Shown here piece by piece: positions 30,484 to 43,700 of a DNA stretch of 64,000 nt. Made by a program: the position numbers and the translations under genes. Within the stretch, counting starts at the first letter, position 1. Every line of letters starts with the position of its first letter. The notes below the pieces were generated by a model. The model made no database searches. It saw only the letters and a program-made list of their open reading frames with translations, and had not been told where the DNA came from. Origin of the DNA: Takakia lepidozioides (taxonomy: Eukaryota > Streptophyta > Takakiopsida > Takakiales > Takakiaceae); the NCBI GenBank assembly GCA_030704615.1, contig CM060733.1, positions 61,692,001 to 61,756,000 on the forward strand. The letters are read 5' to 3'.

Positions 30484-32696
30484 TCATGGTTTTGAGCCAG
30501 AAAGCCTCAAGCCCAGGAAGATGGCAACAAGCAACAGCACCAGCAATGTAAACCTTCCTCCCGGTAAAAGAATGTTATCCTCCAGTTGTGTTCTCTGACC
30601 TCCACTGTAACGGTACACCCATGCCATGACAGGAGGCAGTACACCGAACAGAAAACAATTTGCATACACTCCAGCGAAGTCAAGAGCCCTTGCAAAGGCT
30701 GTGGGACAAATCATCGCCATTAACACTGGGGGCCCAAGCGCCACAGACAAGGCTGCCATCCTTTTGGCATCTTTCCACCTGCCCTCTTCCAAATCAACTC
30801 CATTTTGATTTGACAACCCTATACTTGTAGGGGTTCCAAGCAAAGCCACAGTGTCTGCAAGTTGCTTTGGAAAACTCAACGAATAACCGATAAGTGTGGT
30901 GCCCAGGGCAGCAAATGCAAAAGCCTGGACAGCAGGTACTGCCAAAGTACTCCTTGACATCAATAGCTTGATTGGGTCTAGTGATCCAGTGGCAAGGCGC
31001 GCAGGAGCAAGGCTGGTAATCACCGCATTCCATGCCAAAACCATAGCCAGCGGCACTGCCCCACCACAGAGTATTGCGTTGCGAGCATCTTGTGGTCTTC
31101 CCCCGACAACATTACACACTAAGGGTGTGATTACATGAAAGCCTAAAGTGAGGACAATGACAGGTATGGAGGGCAGTAAAGCCTCAAGAGTCCAGATTCC
31201 ATGGGCCATGGACTGCACTGACAAATGATGCCCCTCATAGAGGCCTATCCCAACCAAACCCACAATTGCTGCAAGCATGAGACCACATAGTGCCCTGTTG
31301 AGAGTATCCACAGCTTTGAAGGGGGAAAACGCGACCATACCAGCCACCAGCGCTGGGCTAAATGAGCAAACTAGGGCAAGTGGCAATTGCAACCAGCATG
31401 CAACAATTGATCCAAGGCCTGCGATACATGCCACTAAGAGGGCGTAATTGAGGAGAGCATAGACTGCCGCTACAACACACCCACTCCTGTGGCCAAGTGT
31501 ACGAACTGCTAGGCCTGTGAAACTTACTTCTGCCCCTCCTTGCTCTGCCATCACTGTCAACATGGAATGCATACTTTGTGAGTTTGCAAGAATTCGGTGG
31601 TTGAAAAACTGTCCAAGGGCAATGATTTCTATGGTGACAGCCAAACTACTTGAGAGCTCCCAGGCACTTCAAAACCAGTGGCCAAAAACATATGACTCAA
31701 TACCGTGAAAGAATGGTGGTCTGTTGATCAAAAATATTCATACAACAACCACCACCAACCGACACATCAGTTCGGTTTCATTTTTTGTAAAAAGTCTGAT
31801 GCATGAATATCAGTGCGACCGACTGTAGTTTAACATTTCCCAGTGAGGAGCAAGAAGCGAGTTTTTTCATTGCATGACTGCAAAGCCTCTTTATTACATA
31901 CCTCTTTTCACTCAAGAATTAGATAAGAAGGGAGGAAAATTGCCTGCATAGCTGAGCTCTGCAACTAGTAGCACAGAGGCGATGACATACGCCCAGGCTG
32001 TGATGATCGTTACACTGGATGGAAGCAAGCCTGCTTTTAGAGTGGCTGCCGGAAGTCCAAGAATACCAGGCCCAACAGCAGTGCCCATAATCAGCCCCAC
32101 TGCTGATGTAAGTCTTCCTCTTCCTGCGCCACCTGCTGCACGTTTGTTAAAATTCACTTTCATATGCTGCAATCTTGCAATGTTGCAAAGCTACCTAGAA
32201 TTGGCCCACTGGAGGCTGTGATGTAAACCCTCTGTACTTATAAAATGGCCAAACACTTGCAGGTATTTCTTTAGAGGACAAGGACTTCTGCACTGAGCCC
32301 TACTTACAGATATGACAACCAACCGCCAGAACACATTATTGTGAGATTGTGTTTCTGACCTGTGTGTGAGGTATGCAAGGAGGTTTCTGGAGACTCAACT
32401 TCCAAACTTGAACTGCCCCCGCACGCGACTTTGCTTGTAGGTGTCCCCCGAAACGACTTTGCAAGAGCTACGGCATCTGGTTGTTGGAAACAAAGACCAG
32501 TGCCAGGCGGAAAATTTCGCAGACCTCGTTGAATCATTTTTGTCTTTGGAGAATGAGGCGATTCAAGAAAGAATGTGCTATGCCGACATGATTTCTTCAA
32601 CGATGAGGGAGGGAGCATTCTCTCCAATCTTGCCAAATTGCGATGGGTCCATGCTGCTATAGGGAGGCCCCGCACATAAGAAGAAACAAATGACAT
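30484..32696 (-). CDS. Tyrosine/tryptophan-type amino acid permease, plastid-targeted
   Basis: This belongs to the aromatic amino acid permease family (HAAAP), whose plant members are multi-spanning carriers, several predicted to be in plastid membranes. Exon 1 (32696-32360) encodes a basic, Ser/Arg-rich, acid-poor leader like a transit peptide. It joins in phase to exon 2 (from 32132), which encodes the signature first membrane segment RLTSAVGLIMGTAVGPGILGLPAAT and a second one ending LLVAELSYAG. The last exon (from about 31,690 to 30484) encodes about nine further hydrophobic segments and ends LGLRLSGSKP. The start is the first ATG of the open frame. The exon 2/3 junction is unclear: no GT donor fits the frame. 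It may use a GC donor (CAG|GCAATT at about 31,950), or a short exon may be missed. Divergent from HHL1. Confidence 0.8.
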
Positions 32697-33573
32697 CCTC
32701 AACAAATGAAGCGATGACGACAACAAAATGGTCCGATGTAATCAGGACAGCTACTGTCAATCCACACAGATTAAATCGCTGACTAGCATGAAATGGTACG
32801 ACAGCGAATCAGCTCAGCTGCATCCGACGCCTCGAGATTTCTTCCAGCTTCCAAAAGCGCCATGGATATGCGTATGTTGGATGTCGACCAACCTAGCTCT
32901 CATATAAAAGCGGGGTAACTGAGTCACTACTGGTTCCTTAGGGCCACTTTACACTAGGGACCAAGACCAAGACCAAGCGGAAATGGAGCATTCTTATTGG
33001 TCGAGGGCCGAAAATTGGGCTTTACACTAGGGACCAAGCCCAAAAGACCAAAGCGGGCCAATATGCTTACATGGCACCTACTTTCGGCGCGAAGTTGTTG
33101 GTCCAGACCAAGGAAAAGGAAGCCTCCTGATAGCTGGGCCCAACTGTTTGGCTCCGGACCAAGAGCAGCCCAAGAGTGGCACTTCTCGGTCCCACCATTT
33201 CTTGGTCGGCCCTTAGTCGTTTGGGATTCGCTAAAACGACTTATTAGCCTATGGTCAGCTAAATGGGGAGTGCTCATAAGGGAAAAGTGGAAGGGGTTGT
33301 GTAGAGCTAGGTGATGAAAGGTCGGTGGTACTCACATTTTGCGGCAGTAGAGATGCAAACTTTGGACAGAGCTAGACGTTGAGCAGGAGACAGAGAGCAA
33401 TCTTGCCTGCGAGATTACTGAAAAGACTACAAGGTTGTGACGAGCCTACCTCGGTCAAGGAGCCGGAGCTGGAACCGAGCCCAGCGAGAGATCGAAGCTG
33501 GTAGGTCTGGGCCGGAGCTAGTGCAGACGCTATCCACTGTGGCTGCGTGTGCGGGGGTGTTGGAGGGCGAGAG
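32697..33573. promoter_or_regulatory. Shared promoter region with a GACCAAG cluster
   Basis: This is the 877-bp gap between the divergent permease and HHL1 start codons. From 32,950 to 33,215 it is dense in GACCAAG and its complement CTTGGTC, including GACCAAGACCAAGACCAAG at about 32,961 and a repeated TTTACACTAGGGACCAAG at about 32,948 and 33,021. A TATA-like CATATAAAAG lies at about 32,900 on the plus strand. The cluster may be a regulatory array or a decayed repeat. Confidence 0.5.
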
Positions 33574-36026
33574 ATGGAGGCGAGGGTGATGGCGGGGGGA
33601 TGCGCAGCTGCGGTCTGTGATGGCAAGGCTGCAGCTGTCGGGCTTGCTGGAGCGCTTGCAAGGCCTTTCTTTGGGGGAGCGTCGTCGTGGAGGTGCTGTA
33701 GCAGTCGGCTTTGTGTAGACAATAGGAGAAGGCTGGGTTTGGTTAGCGTGCAGGGCAAGGGGAAGCGGAGTTTCACGCCTGGAAGGCAGCCTTCGTCACA
33801 GCCAATGCCTGCGTTTCCTAAAGACAATGATGACAATCCCAAGTTCGTATTGTTTATACGGACCAAGAATGTGCGCAGTTTTCTGCGTCCCCGGTTCTTT
33901 TCTTGCTTGCAGACAAATGCATTTTTCTTCAGCTTGATTTCAGTCGCTTATGTGCTAATTTTCTGTTTCAGTACTGCATTGGATGAGTTTCTTGCTATTA
34001 GAATGAAGTGTGCCTATGAGGGGCAATTGAATCTTATATGGGATCAGAGATATCCTGTTCAGGGATGCAGAAAGCCGGAAAAGTGCAGAAAGCTCATGTT
34101 TGTTTAGTACATTGAGGTGATGACGAGTCCTCAATCACTATTACTCGATTTCAACTATGGTTAATAATGACAGTAATGTTAATTTCTGGCAACGTGGTAT
34201 CCACTACTGACCTTGTGGCGCCAAAGGTGATTGAAGAGCGCTACGTTATGTTGTTTTTTGGAACTTGAATCTGTATATCGCAGGTACCACGCTGGTATCC
34301 ACTGAGCGTAGTGACAGGGGGAACAACAGCAAAGATGATGCTAGCGGCCATGAGCAATGATTGGGGCAAGAAGCTTTACGGAGGCACTCTCACCCGCAAT
34401 ATTGCAGAGGTCGTCTACAAGGTATACTTTTTCTCGCTCGCGTTTGAACATTTGTCCGCAAATTTGTCAAAACAGAATTGCAGCCATTGTTACATGTACA
34501 TCTGGCGTCGACGGGGGCATTTCACTACTTCATCGCTGGTCACCAATACAAGTCTTGGTAGTCATCATAAGACAGCTCATCTTCATGATCTCTTATATTT
34601 TGATATTTTCTCTATTGGACTTCAATCGCAGTGAAAGGTGCCTTACTTCCAATTCAATGACCCCGTTGGCCTTTTTGTTGGGCAGAGAGAGTGGGGTGGG
34701 GGGGATTCAGTCATCCTTTTGAGGTTGCATTTTGTTTGCTGGACAATCCAGCAATGGTGCTCTAGGTAGCTCACCCCTTCACCATTGTATTAGCCCTGGG
34801 CTTGGGGGTCATTATTAGCTCATGTGAGGGCACCACGGCATTCGAGTATGAGAAAGTGCAGGCAAAGAAGGAAGTATATATTGTAAGGAGTTGCCTTTTG
34901 GAGTCTTGTTTACCGTTGGGTATGTCAAGAGTCCCTTGATACCCTTATGATATAAGTCTCTTCATATAGTCTCTTGATGCTGTTCCCTTGCCTCACCGTG
35001 GTTCCATCCTTTCGCTTGCCAACAAACTTTAATCACCTATGCAGTTATTTTCAAACAATGCACAATGAGGATTTGTAAAGGCTTTTTTGTGATACTTATT
35101 TCCAGGCCTAGCAGACTTTGGGCCAACCACTGAAGCCACAAGGGCAGAGTAATGTTTGATCAATTTCTGCACTCCCACAGAAGAGACATTAAAGTGTGTC
35201 CCTACATGGAATTGTAGCATCTGAAATGAAACTGCGTACTTTGATCAACTTTGTAGGATGAAAGGGCTCTGCGACAAACAGCATTCAAGCAGTATCCTGT
35301 GCTCAAGTCAGCTTCGGGTTTCGAATATGGCTTCAAAGTGATGGTGAGTGTTTCCTTTCAAATGTTAGCCATCTAATTATTCAATATCTATACTTGCAGG
35401 GTTTAGAAAAGATGAGCTGTTTCGTGGGACATGTAGGGATTTAGTGCTATGAAACTGAGGGCTGGCTGGATGAACTGCGGTTGTGGGTCATCCAGGACAA
35501 GAACAATCCAAAGGGATCACTTTTTGCAACTGACGTCACCAAGGTGAGATAGTTCCTCATGTGAACATACGATTTTTATTTTTGCAACCTTTTCTCAGGA
35601 ACCTGTGTCATTGAGATGGCACTCGCATCTATCTGCCGCAGCTGTAATGAGGGAAACCTCGTTTTGAGCCACGAATGTGGAGTTTTAAGCTCTAGGTTCT
35701 TTCTTGGTCAATGCTCGAAGGAGTGTTCAATGTGGGCAATGTCAGTCAGGGCTTCTCTAATAATTACTGCCTTAGCTCCTGACTACGATGTTATTGAACT
35801 TGAATAACTGTAGTGTCGATTATCTGCAGCATGGAAGTGGACTTACGTTTTTCTTGCTCCTCAGATACCACCTCAAGGAGAGATGAAGTCAGTGGTGGAC
35901 AGAGTAAAAGATTTTTTTGGAAACACAGTAGGGGGTATCAAGGAGTCATTTGGCAGTATTTCCAATCTTTCGGGTAGTTCACAAGAACAAGGCGAACAGC
36001 CATCCGATTCAAAGAAGCCGAAGTGA
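33574..36026 (+). CDS. HHL1: HHL1 (hypersensitive to high light 1), PSII protection
   Basis: HHL1 is a plant-specific thylakoid protein that associates with photosystem II and is needed for its repair under high light. Five exons (33574-33870, 34284-34421, 35257-35343, 35496-35543, 35865-36026) join in frame to 243 residues. The first 60 residues are a chloroplast-transit-like leader rich in Ala, Arg and Ser. The conserved core follows: NPKFVLFIR, then VPRWYPLSVVTGGTTAKMML (the hydrophobic, probably membrane-spanning stretch), ARNIAxVxY-type TRNIAEVVYK, and QYPVLKSASGFEYGFKV. The C-terminus is hydrophilic with VDRVKDFFG and ends KKPK, close to the length and order of the Arabidopsis protein. 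All splice sites are GT-AG. First in-frame ATG chosen. Confidence 0.9.
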
Positions 36027-36840
36027 GCAGCTTTTTCCAGCCGGAATATGATACTCTTGTTGAGCCTGTGGGCTTTGACACATGTCATGCGTATGCAAGG
36101 TGGGAATTGGACTGAGAGGTACATCTTCTGGAGCATTCAAGTACTTTCTGATGGTGTGCCTTACTACAGCAGTTGCTGTTGAAAATAGAAATCATAGCTG
36201 AAATTTCTGGCTTACAACATCTGTTAGCTTACTGAGCGGTTTTTAGGAGAGGCCCATAGGGTAGGGGCCAGCCTGCACACTCCCAAGCTTTAACATTGCA
36301 GGCATGTGACATTGTGTAGAGAGAACTTATGAACTTAAGAGCAGATCAGATGTTGCAGAGTTAAATACCCCTTGGAGCAAAGCTCCTTTGTTTAATTGTA
36401 AGATGCAGTATCCTCCTAGATGGCACATTTGGGCATCCAGATTCATGGCTTTGTGTCATCTGATTAATGAGTCAGATCTCATTGTACTTGTAGCTCTATG
36501 GAATATTCTTCTACTGCTTCATAAGGTTGTACACTGATATGCCAGGTAGCTGCTATCGTTTCCACAATCAGTAATACATCCACTACAGAAAAATACACAT
36601 CAAAAAGAGAGATTAGATTCATCAACAATTCCTTCCTCATCCACCACAGTTGACATTCTGAGCACTGGTTAAGTGCTCCTGCTACCATATTGCGGTTGGC
36701 ACTGTATATGGCCACTATTGTCAACATACAGGTCCCAGGACAACATGGCTTCAATAATTATGACCACTATGATCGACGTGTCACAGGAACAGCTAATACG
36801 CTGGTGGCAGTTGAGAATTCGTTTCTCGATAAAAAGGCCA
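36027..36840. other. Convergent 3' region, no gene recognised
   Basis: This is the space between the ends of HHL1 and the aminotransferase gene, presumably both 3' UTRs. The open frames are short, without motifs. Confidence 0.5.
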
Positions 36841-39800
36841 TCAGCCTTGAGGGCAATGCAGTGTAGAACAATAATTCCTGTAGGCAGTGTCAGCAGCAGA
36901 CAGTGTGACCATGTTCTTACAAAAGGCAATCCTCACATAGCGCTCCCTGTAGTTGTACGTATTTTGCAGCACCTTGCTTGTGTATCCTTGAGCTCTGTTG
37001 GCAGAGGAATGTTCAACTTCTTGCTGAATGCAAGAATCAGAAAACCTGGCACTCTTCGAACTAGGGCCACACAATTGGTCTGGGTGGAAAAACCCACGCC
37101 CTGGGACAACTGCAACTCCAGCTGTTTTGATCAACTCCGCCACATATTCCACCTACACAGCAACTCTCAAATTAGGCAAAAGAAACCCATAATGCTCTCC
37201 CCTTCACATTCCAACCAGATAGCACAGCAGTCCACTTACATCATTCAGACGACATGCCGGTGGCAGCTCAGCAAATATGAAGAAAGAACCTTGTGGTTTC
37301 AAGAAATTGCAAAAGCCAGCTTGCTCCAGCATCTTGCAGACAAAATTACGCCTCTCTTTATACTGCTGCAGATACCACAGGTATAACATCCAGATGACAA
37401 TGCTGACATGACATTCAATACGAGTTTACAGAGACTTTCGGCCATGGCTAATACGTAGGTAGATCCCATTATAAGAGAGGCAAATTTATGTCTGTCTGTC
37501 TGTCTCTCTCACTCGTGACCACGACTGTGATCCTCACCCCTTTCAAAAGCACACACACTTCATTCATGTTTTCCCAGGGAATCCTTTTCACCAACGCAGT
37601 GAGTTCGACCATTGAGTTTGACCAATTGAAAGGTCTCGGATAAGTAAAGACCTGCCTCAACTGCATATAAAAAATCTTGGAGCTTTGGAGGGCAGCCAGG
37701 GCTGCCTCCTGAAAAGGAGCCGGGGCAGAGTCAGTGAGCTTCACATGGATGTTTTGGATTGCGGCCGATATGAATGGTGGTGCTATTGCCCAACCAACTC
37801 GCCAACCTTGCAACAAAAGCACTGCAGCGATCAATTAACAAAATCTACGAGATATAATGACCGGCATTTGTACAGACATACAACTGATAGAGTGACAAAC
37901 CTGTAACACTAAAAGTCTTGGACAACGAGGATGTCACAATAGTACGATGCTGCATGCCTGGAAATGATGCCATGCTAATATGCTTGACCTCATCAAACGT
38001 TATGTGTTCATACACCTGCCACATCCCATTGTGCCACACTACAAGTCAAGCCAACCTTTTTGGATTCTTATGATGCGAGAGAACATGTGCTTGCAAAGTT
38101 GCCAATATACCTCATCAGTGATGGCCAGGCAGTCATATTTGCAGCACAATGTGGCCATAGCAGCTAGCTCGCGCTCATTGAATACTTTGCCTGTCGGGTT
38201 GTGAGGGCTGCAGGAAGTAACTTATTTGTCAGTGACCCCTGGAACCAGAGTGTTGGGACCAGTGCAAGGTCATACAACCCATAGTAGCTGAAGATGCTGA
38301 GGCGACAGAAAACATTAGGAATATCCTAAACATCTTGACTGGGAACCTCCTAGGAGATATTGAAGCAGTAGAAGAACTGACATAAAAACAGAAGATATGA
38401 CGAGCATTATTCAATGCAGAGACCTGTTGACAACAATGGCTTTGGTGTGAGGGCCAAAGGCAGCTTCCAACTTCTTCATGTCTAATGTCCAGTAAGGTGG
38501 TTCCAGGGCAACATATCTCTGTTGAGAGAGGATGTCAGTGAATCACTCCATAGCCGTGCACGCAGTAACATGATCTTCAAAAACGTTTTGAGGTTCCAAT
38601 CCACAAATTTCCTACCAATCTAGTAATTCTTTACAGCCATAGTCTTTATCATGGTAAGTCACAATACCGGAGTGAACCCCTTACAAAGATAGTGTCTGTT
38701 CCCTTAAAACTGGGCGTGGGGTCTATGGCCACAAGGCTAGGGCAACCACATCTTATGAGTACATTTTTACAGGCAAAGAAAGGAGCGTGCATCCACATAA
38801 GTTTGTGATGACTTAGAGCTGCACCACTTACAGGTGTTCCTCCTGCCAGGATGATGCATGCTTCATATGTCTCATATGCTGGATCTAGCAGTACAACCTC
38901 ATCACCTTCCTCCACCACTGCTCTTCCACACACAAACATGGGTGCCCAGACATTGTAAAAAGAAACCACATTGGAGGGCTAATGTAAATGCTCAGAAAAC
39001 TAGGACAGGTTCCAGAGCACACCAGCGAAGACAGCAGCTGCCATAGCTTCTGATTGGCCACAGCAAATAGTAACCTGTGTTGTCGGGTCCACTGTCACAC
39101 TGTGAGACTTCTCAAATGCCTCCGCCACCTTCTCACAAACACCCTGTACATGCCTACCAGCCGACAGAGATGCTTAAGTCCCTCACCCTCTCCTGGAATT
39201 GATATAACTAGCTCTCTCCACTGATGTTTTGCATTTAAAATGATTAAAAGAGCACCCAAATGCTAAGCAATTCTTAAACCCTGAACCCTCAGTTCTGTGG
39301 CGGGGGTGTCGGCTAGTAGTGCATACCTGTATTGATTGAAATCCGCTGCGATGGCAGAAATTGCAGCCTCCTTGATTTGAGGAGGGGCAGGAAAATCAGG
39401 GAACCCTTCATACATCAGATGCCACCTTTGGATTAGAGCTGATGAAAAACCTCGAGGAAAGCGCACTCACTCTCTCACTCTCTGACTGAGTCCACTGACT
39501 CGGATTTTAAAGTAAGTTTTCTTCGATACCTCTTCTCCCCAAAAATGCCACATTTGCAGTACAATTTTCAAGACTACAAAGAGTAGGTCGTTGGATGTCA
39601 CAGCGCCATGGCAGTTTCATGCTGAGTCATCTAGCTGCGCAAGGCTATCCCCAGAGACTTTGTGTGACAACAATGCTTGAAGCTAAAACTCTTTCAGTAT
39701 CTTCATGCGCGATAGTAGAGCTGTAAAGACATATTCATTACTCTTCTACTTGGTAAAAGCTGGAGAAATGTCCTCATTCACTCAATCATTGCGGCGTTGG

Positions 39801-40233
39801 AAGTCGAGGAGAAGGTGCAAAAATCTCAACCAAAACCAACAAGAATGACTTGTTTCGGGATCTCGTCTTGTGATCCTTACACCCAGCATATACATACTAA
39901 CGACCTTCTGCGGATTGACACAAATTGGCTTTATGCAACCTCACAAGTGGCCTGAGCTACCCTGCCCGTCCAGAGATGCCGCCTCCCATTGACAAATTCA
40001 AGAATTGGAAACTGAAGTCCTTTCCTGGCTGTATATGCAGGACCTGCCTTTGGGGCAGCCCAATGTGGGCGGTTGTTGTTAACTACAGTCGCTCGAGCGA
40101 GAAGAGGGAGGGAGAGGGCACCTTCAGCAAGGTTGAGGGCATTGCAGCGCTGTGCGAGCAATGAAAGCTGCTGGATTGGCGACGGCTTGAAGGCCAGGGT
40201 CCGCCTGGCCAGCACAGCTCGTGATTCCGCCAT
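36841..40233 (-). CDS. Class I/II aminotransferase, kynurenine/glutamine transaminase type
   Basis: This is a PLP enzyme of the kynurenine aminotransferase/glutamine transaminase K group, which transfers amino groups from aromatic, sulfur or glutamine donors to 2-oxo acids. Ten exons (40233-40122, 39405-39327, 39153-39023, 38920-38832, 38518-38424, 38207-38111, 38015-37901, 37806-37652, 37362-37240, 37152-36841) join in frame to 435 residues, the usual family size. Landmarks are LNLAEGFPDFPAP, EEGDEVVLLDPAYETYEA, SPHNPTGKVF, ITDEVYEHITFD (PLP-binding Asp and Tyr), the PLP lysine in SSLSKTFSVTGWRVGWAIAPP, and YVRIAFCK (carboxylate-binding Arg). The last exon has about 40 residues between FFHPDQ and RERYVRI not usual in the family, so a short intron there is possible. 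Start: ATG 40233, also shared with the DUF3531 gene; upstream in-frame ATGs at 40248 and 40287 exist. Divergent from the aldehyde dehydrogenase. Confidence 0.9.
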
Positions 40234-40780
40234 AGCTTCTCCTCCCATCCTTCCGGCCTTCCGTGTGTACTTGGTACCTCTCATCAAGTTCAAATCTTCT
40301 TCCTCCCTCGCTCGTGGGCGATGTGTGGGCCCGTGGCGCGATTTGCACACCAATGATCCGATGACAGCACTTTGATGAGAAATGCGGTGAGCTCATCCCA
40401 AAGTTGGAGTCTCGCTCATCGAAAGAAAAAAGAATGGCAGAGAAGGAGAAGAGGAAGGTGCGGTGTTGCTGGTTAGGTTTGTTACGTGTTGTCTTCTCAC
40501 TGTGCATGGCTTGCATAGGTGCCGTCTGGGCCCCCATGCCAGGTGGTGGCCTACCGAATTGGCGACGGCGCTCATCCGTAAAAGAACGGAAGAACCCGTC
40601 TTGCAGAAAGGTTTGAACTACTACGACAATATATCTGCAACCCACTCTGTTTTTCGAGTTTCATTCTTGCTATCAGAAGCTGCGAGGGATCCAGTGTGTG
40701 AACTTGTCTGTGAGGAGGACTTCGGAGATCAAGCCAAGTGGGTTGTGTTGGCTGTCTGTGTCCCATAGTATCTCATAGCG
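40234..40780. promoter_or_regulatory. Bidirectional promoter region
   Basis: About 550 bp separate the start codons of the divergent aminotransferase and aldehyde dehydrogenase genes, so both promoters and 5' UTRs must lie here. I could not assign individual elements. Confidence 0.5.
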
Positions 40781-43700
40781 ATGGGAATGGAAGGCGTGGA
40801 GAATGGAGGAAAATTAACAGGGCAAGCAGCAGCCCCGCGGCATTATAAGATGTACTTGGCGAGCCAGGGTGTTGATTCTCAAACGAATTATCTGGATGTG
40901 CAGAACAAGTACACCGGGGCCGTGGGTACAACACTCTCCGTCCTTCCCTCTCTCATCATCATTGTGGCTTATTCCGATTTCTCGTACTTACAAGGAGCAA
41001 GTTTAAATTGTCAAGTCATGATCTTGCAAATTCGTTTGATCGTCTGACAAGCAATTTGAAGGGGAGGTGCATGTTTGGTCAATTCAGACTCGTACGAGTC
41101 TATTGATTCAAATGCGGCTCTCCAGCTTTGTCCAGTGTAGGACGTCGCAATAGGATTTACTTTCAGAATATACCTCACCTCACCGAGCTTGACTGAGAAT
41201 GGTTTGAGGTTTTCGTAAGAGATTCTAATTTGTCTTTGCGTTTGACTGGCGGGGTGTTTGTAGAGGCGAGGGTGCCATTGGCTACCCACGCCGACATTGA
41301 TAAGGCAATTGACGCAGCAGTGAAGGCTGCACCGGCCATGGCTGCCATGCCTTCATACGAGCGAAAGGCTGTCCTTGAGAAGGTTCCTTCGCAACATACC
41401 AGTCCAATAACTGTAATAATAAAGACTTCAAAGGACAGTTGTCTTATTTCTAGTTCTTGGGTGCTCTTTGTCCTTTATCTTTGGCCACTGTTGAAATCTG
41501 CATTCTAGGTCCTTGCTTTCTGACTTTCAAAATGGTTGGGTCCAGTTTGATCATCGGTCCACCAGGTAGAGGTTAGAGAGAGCATTTGTAGTCAGAAGAA
41601 ATTTGAATCCTTGGGGATCTTGGAAATCAAAACTGTTAGAATGAGGAACCAAATGCCTTGTTTTCATGGCTTTGTAAATTGGATGATGGCTCACAGTTGG
41701 TAAGGGGGTTCTTGTGGGGCAGGTGGTAGCAGAACTGCGAAAGCGAAGTGAGGAGATTGCACAGATCATAACTATGGAGGCAGGCAAGCCCATAAAAGAT
41801 GCGCGGGGAGAAGTGGCTCGCACCATTGATACCTTCCAGGTGGCTGCCGAAGAAAGCACGCGTATTTATGGTGAACATATGCCTCTGGACATTTCTCCCC
41901 GCAACAAAGGGTTGCAGGTATGTGGCATACTTAAGTATTAGGTTGCATGGAATTTCACAACAGCAGTCATCTTCAGAATCGCAGTCCCTTCAACTATCAA
42001 GAGTAACAGTGGCTGTGAGGAGTTGGTCTACATGTGCAGCTTCATAGACAAGGATATGGCATCAGTGGAGGCTATTTACAAGCTTGACGGGTAGAGACAT
42101 TGGTTCTCCCTGGAGATTCTGAGTTGGTGTTTGTTGATGGACAACAGGGGCTGGTTAGAAAATTTCCCATAGGCCCAGTGTCTATGGTCAGCCCGTGGAA
42201 TTTCCCCTTGAATCTGGTGGCCCATAAAGTGGCTCCAGCCATAGCTGTTGGCTGCCCATTCGTCCTGAAACCCAGCAGTCGCACTCCCCTCTCTGCTATC
42301 ATCTTGGGCGAGATTCTGGAAACTTGCGAAATGCTGCCAAGGGGTGCCTTTTCCATTCTTCCAGTCTCAAGAGAGAATGCGGACTTGTTCACTACAGATG
42401 AACGATTCAAGCTTTTGACCTTCACAGGCTCTGGCATGGCTGGTTGGGCAATGAAGGCTCGTGCTGGCAAGAAGAAGGTATATTCTGCATTTATAGTGAG
42501 AAGAATGTGGGCGTAGTGGTGAGGTGTTTGTTTGCATATGTTTTGTTTTATGTTTATGTGTATAATAAAGTAGTGCAGAAGAAATGGTTGAATCAACCAT
42601 TTGTTAAAGATTTTTGGATTTACAGTGAAAAGAATGCAGTCTTAAATGGTGAGGTGTAAGTATGGTTGTTAAGTATTGTTTATACCTATGGTCGTTTCTA
42701 AAGTCAAGTGCTGGAATTTTGGCAGGTTGTCATGGAACTCGGAGGGAATGCACCATGCATAGTTGAGGATTTGGTACCAGACTTGGATAGTACCGTTGCA
42801 AGGTTGATCAACGGAGGTTTCTATCAGGGAGGACAGTCATGTATTCATATGCAGCGGCTGTATGTTCATGAGCGGCTCTATGACCAGGTTTGACATCTTG
42901 CTGGCATTGGGGTTGCAGTAGTTTTATGACATTTAAAAAAGTATTGGCTTCTGGGTTGTGTATGATGCCCTTGTAGGTTGTTCATAGCTCATCGACAAAC
43001 ACTTGCTTCAGATGTGACCGAGTAATAGGTAGTTTCAAGTCTGCATGGTAAAGCATGCACATTGTCCAACTCATGCAGGTGAAGCGTGCATTCCTGGAAG
43101 CTGTGAAGAAATTGAAAGTTGGAAATCCATTTGAAGAGGATACCTACCTTGGTCCTATGATTTCGGAGTCTGCTGCAGAAGGGATTGAGAACTGGATTAA
43201 GGATGCCATAGCGAAAGGAGGAAAATTACTGACAGGTGGGAATAGGAAAGGTGCATTCCTGGAGCCAACAGTTCTAGAGAATGTACCCATGGAAGCGGAT
43301 GCTAGGCGTGAAGAAATTTTTGGACCTGTTCTTCTTTTGTACTCCTACAGGTAGGATCCGGTTCCTTTCCCAAAGGTATTTCACTGTTCCATTCTAGTTT
43401 CTTGGGTATCTCCAAGATGTTGAACTTAAAAAACTGGAAATGTGTCAAGAGGTTAATATATATGAGTGATGACTAGTAGTATTCCATGGTGAGTTTCTGA
43501 TGGGAAAAATACTGAAGTATTGCTAGGCAAACTGGAGGTTTGTTTTTTTTTTTTTTTTCCCCATGTGTAGACACCATGACATAGCACTCTATCCCCTTTC
43601 TGCAGTGGTATTTCTGTATAGAGCAGCAATATAATTGTACCTTAGTTTCATAGAGGATTTTGAAAAGAGTGGTCTTGGGGAGCAGAGACTTCAAAGATGC

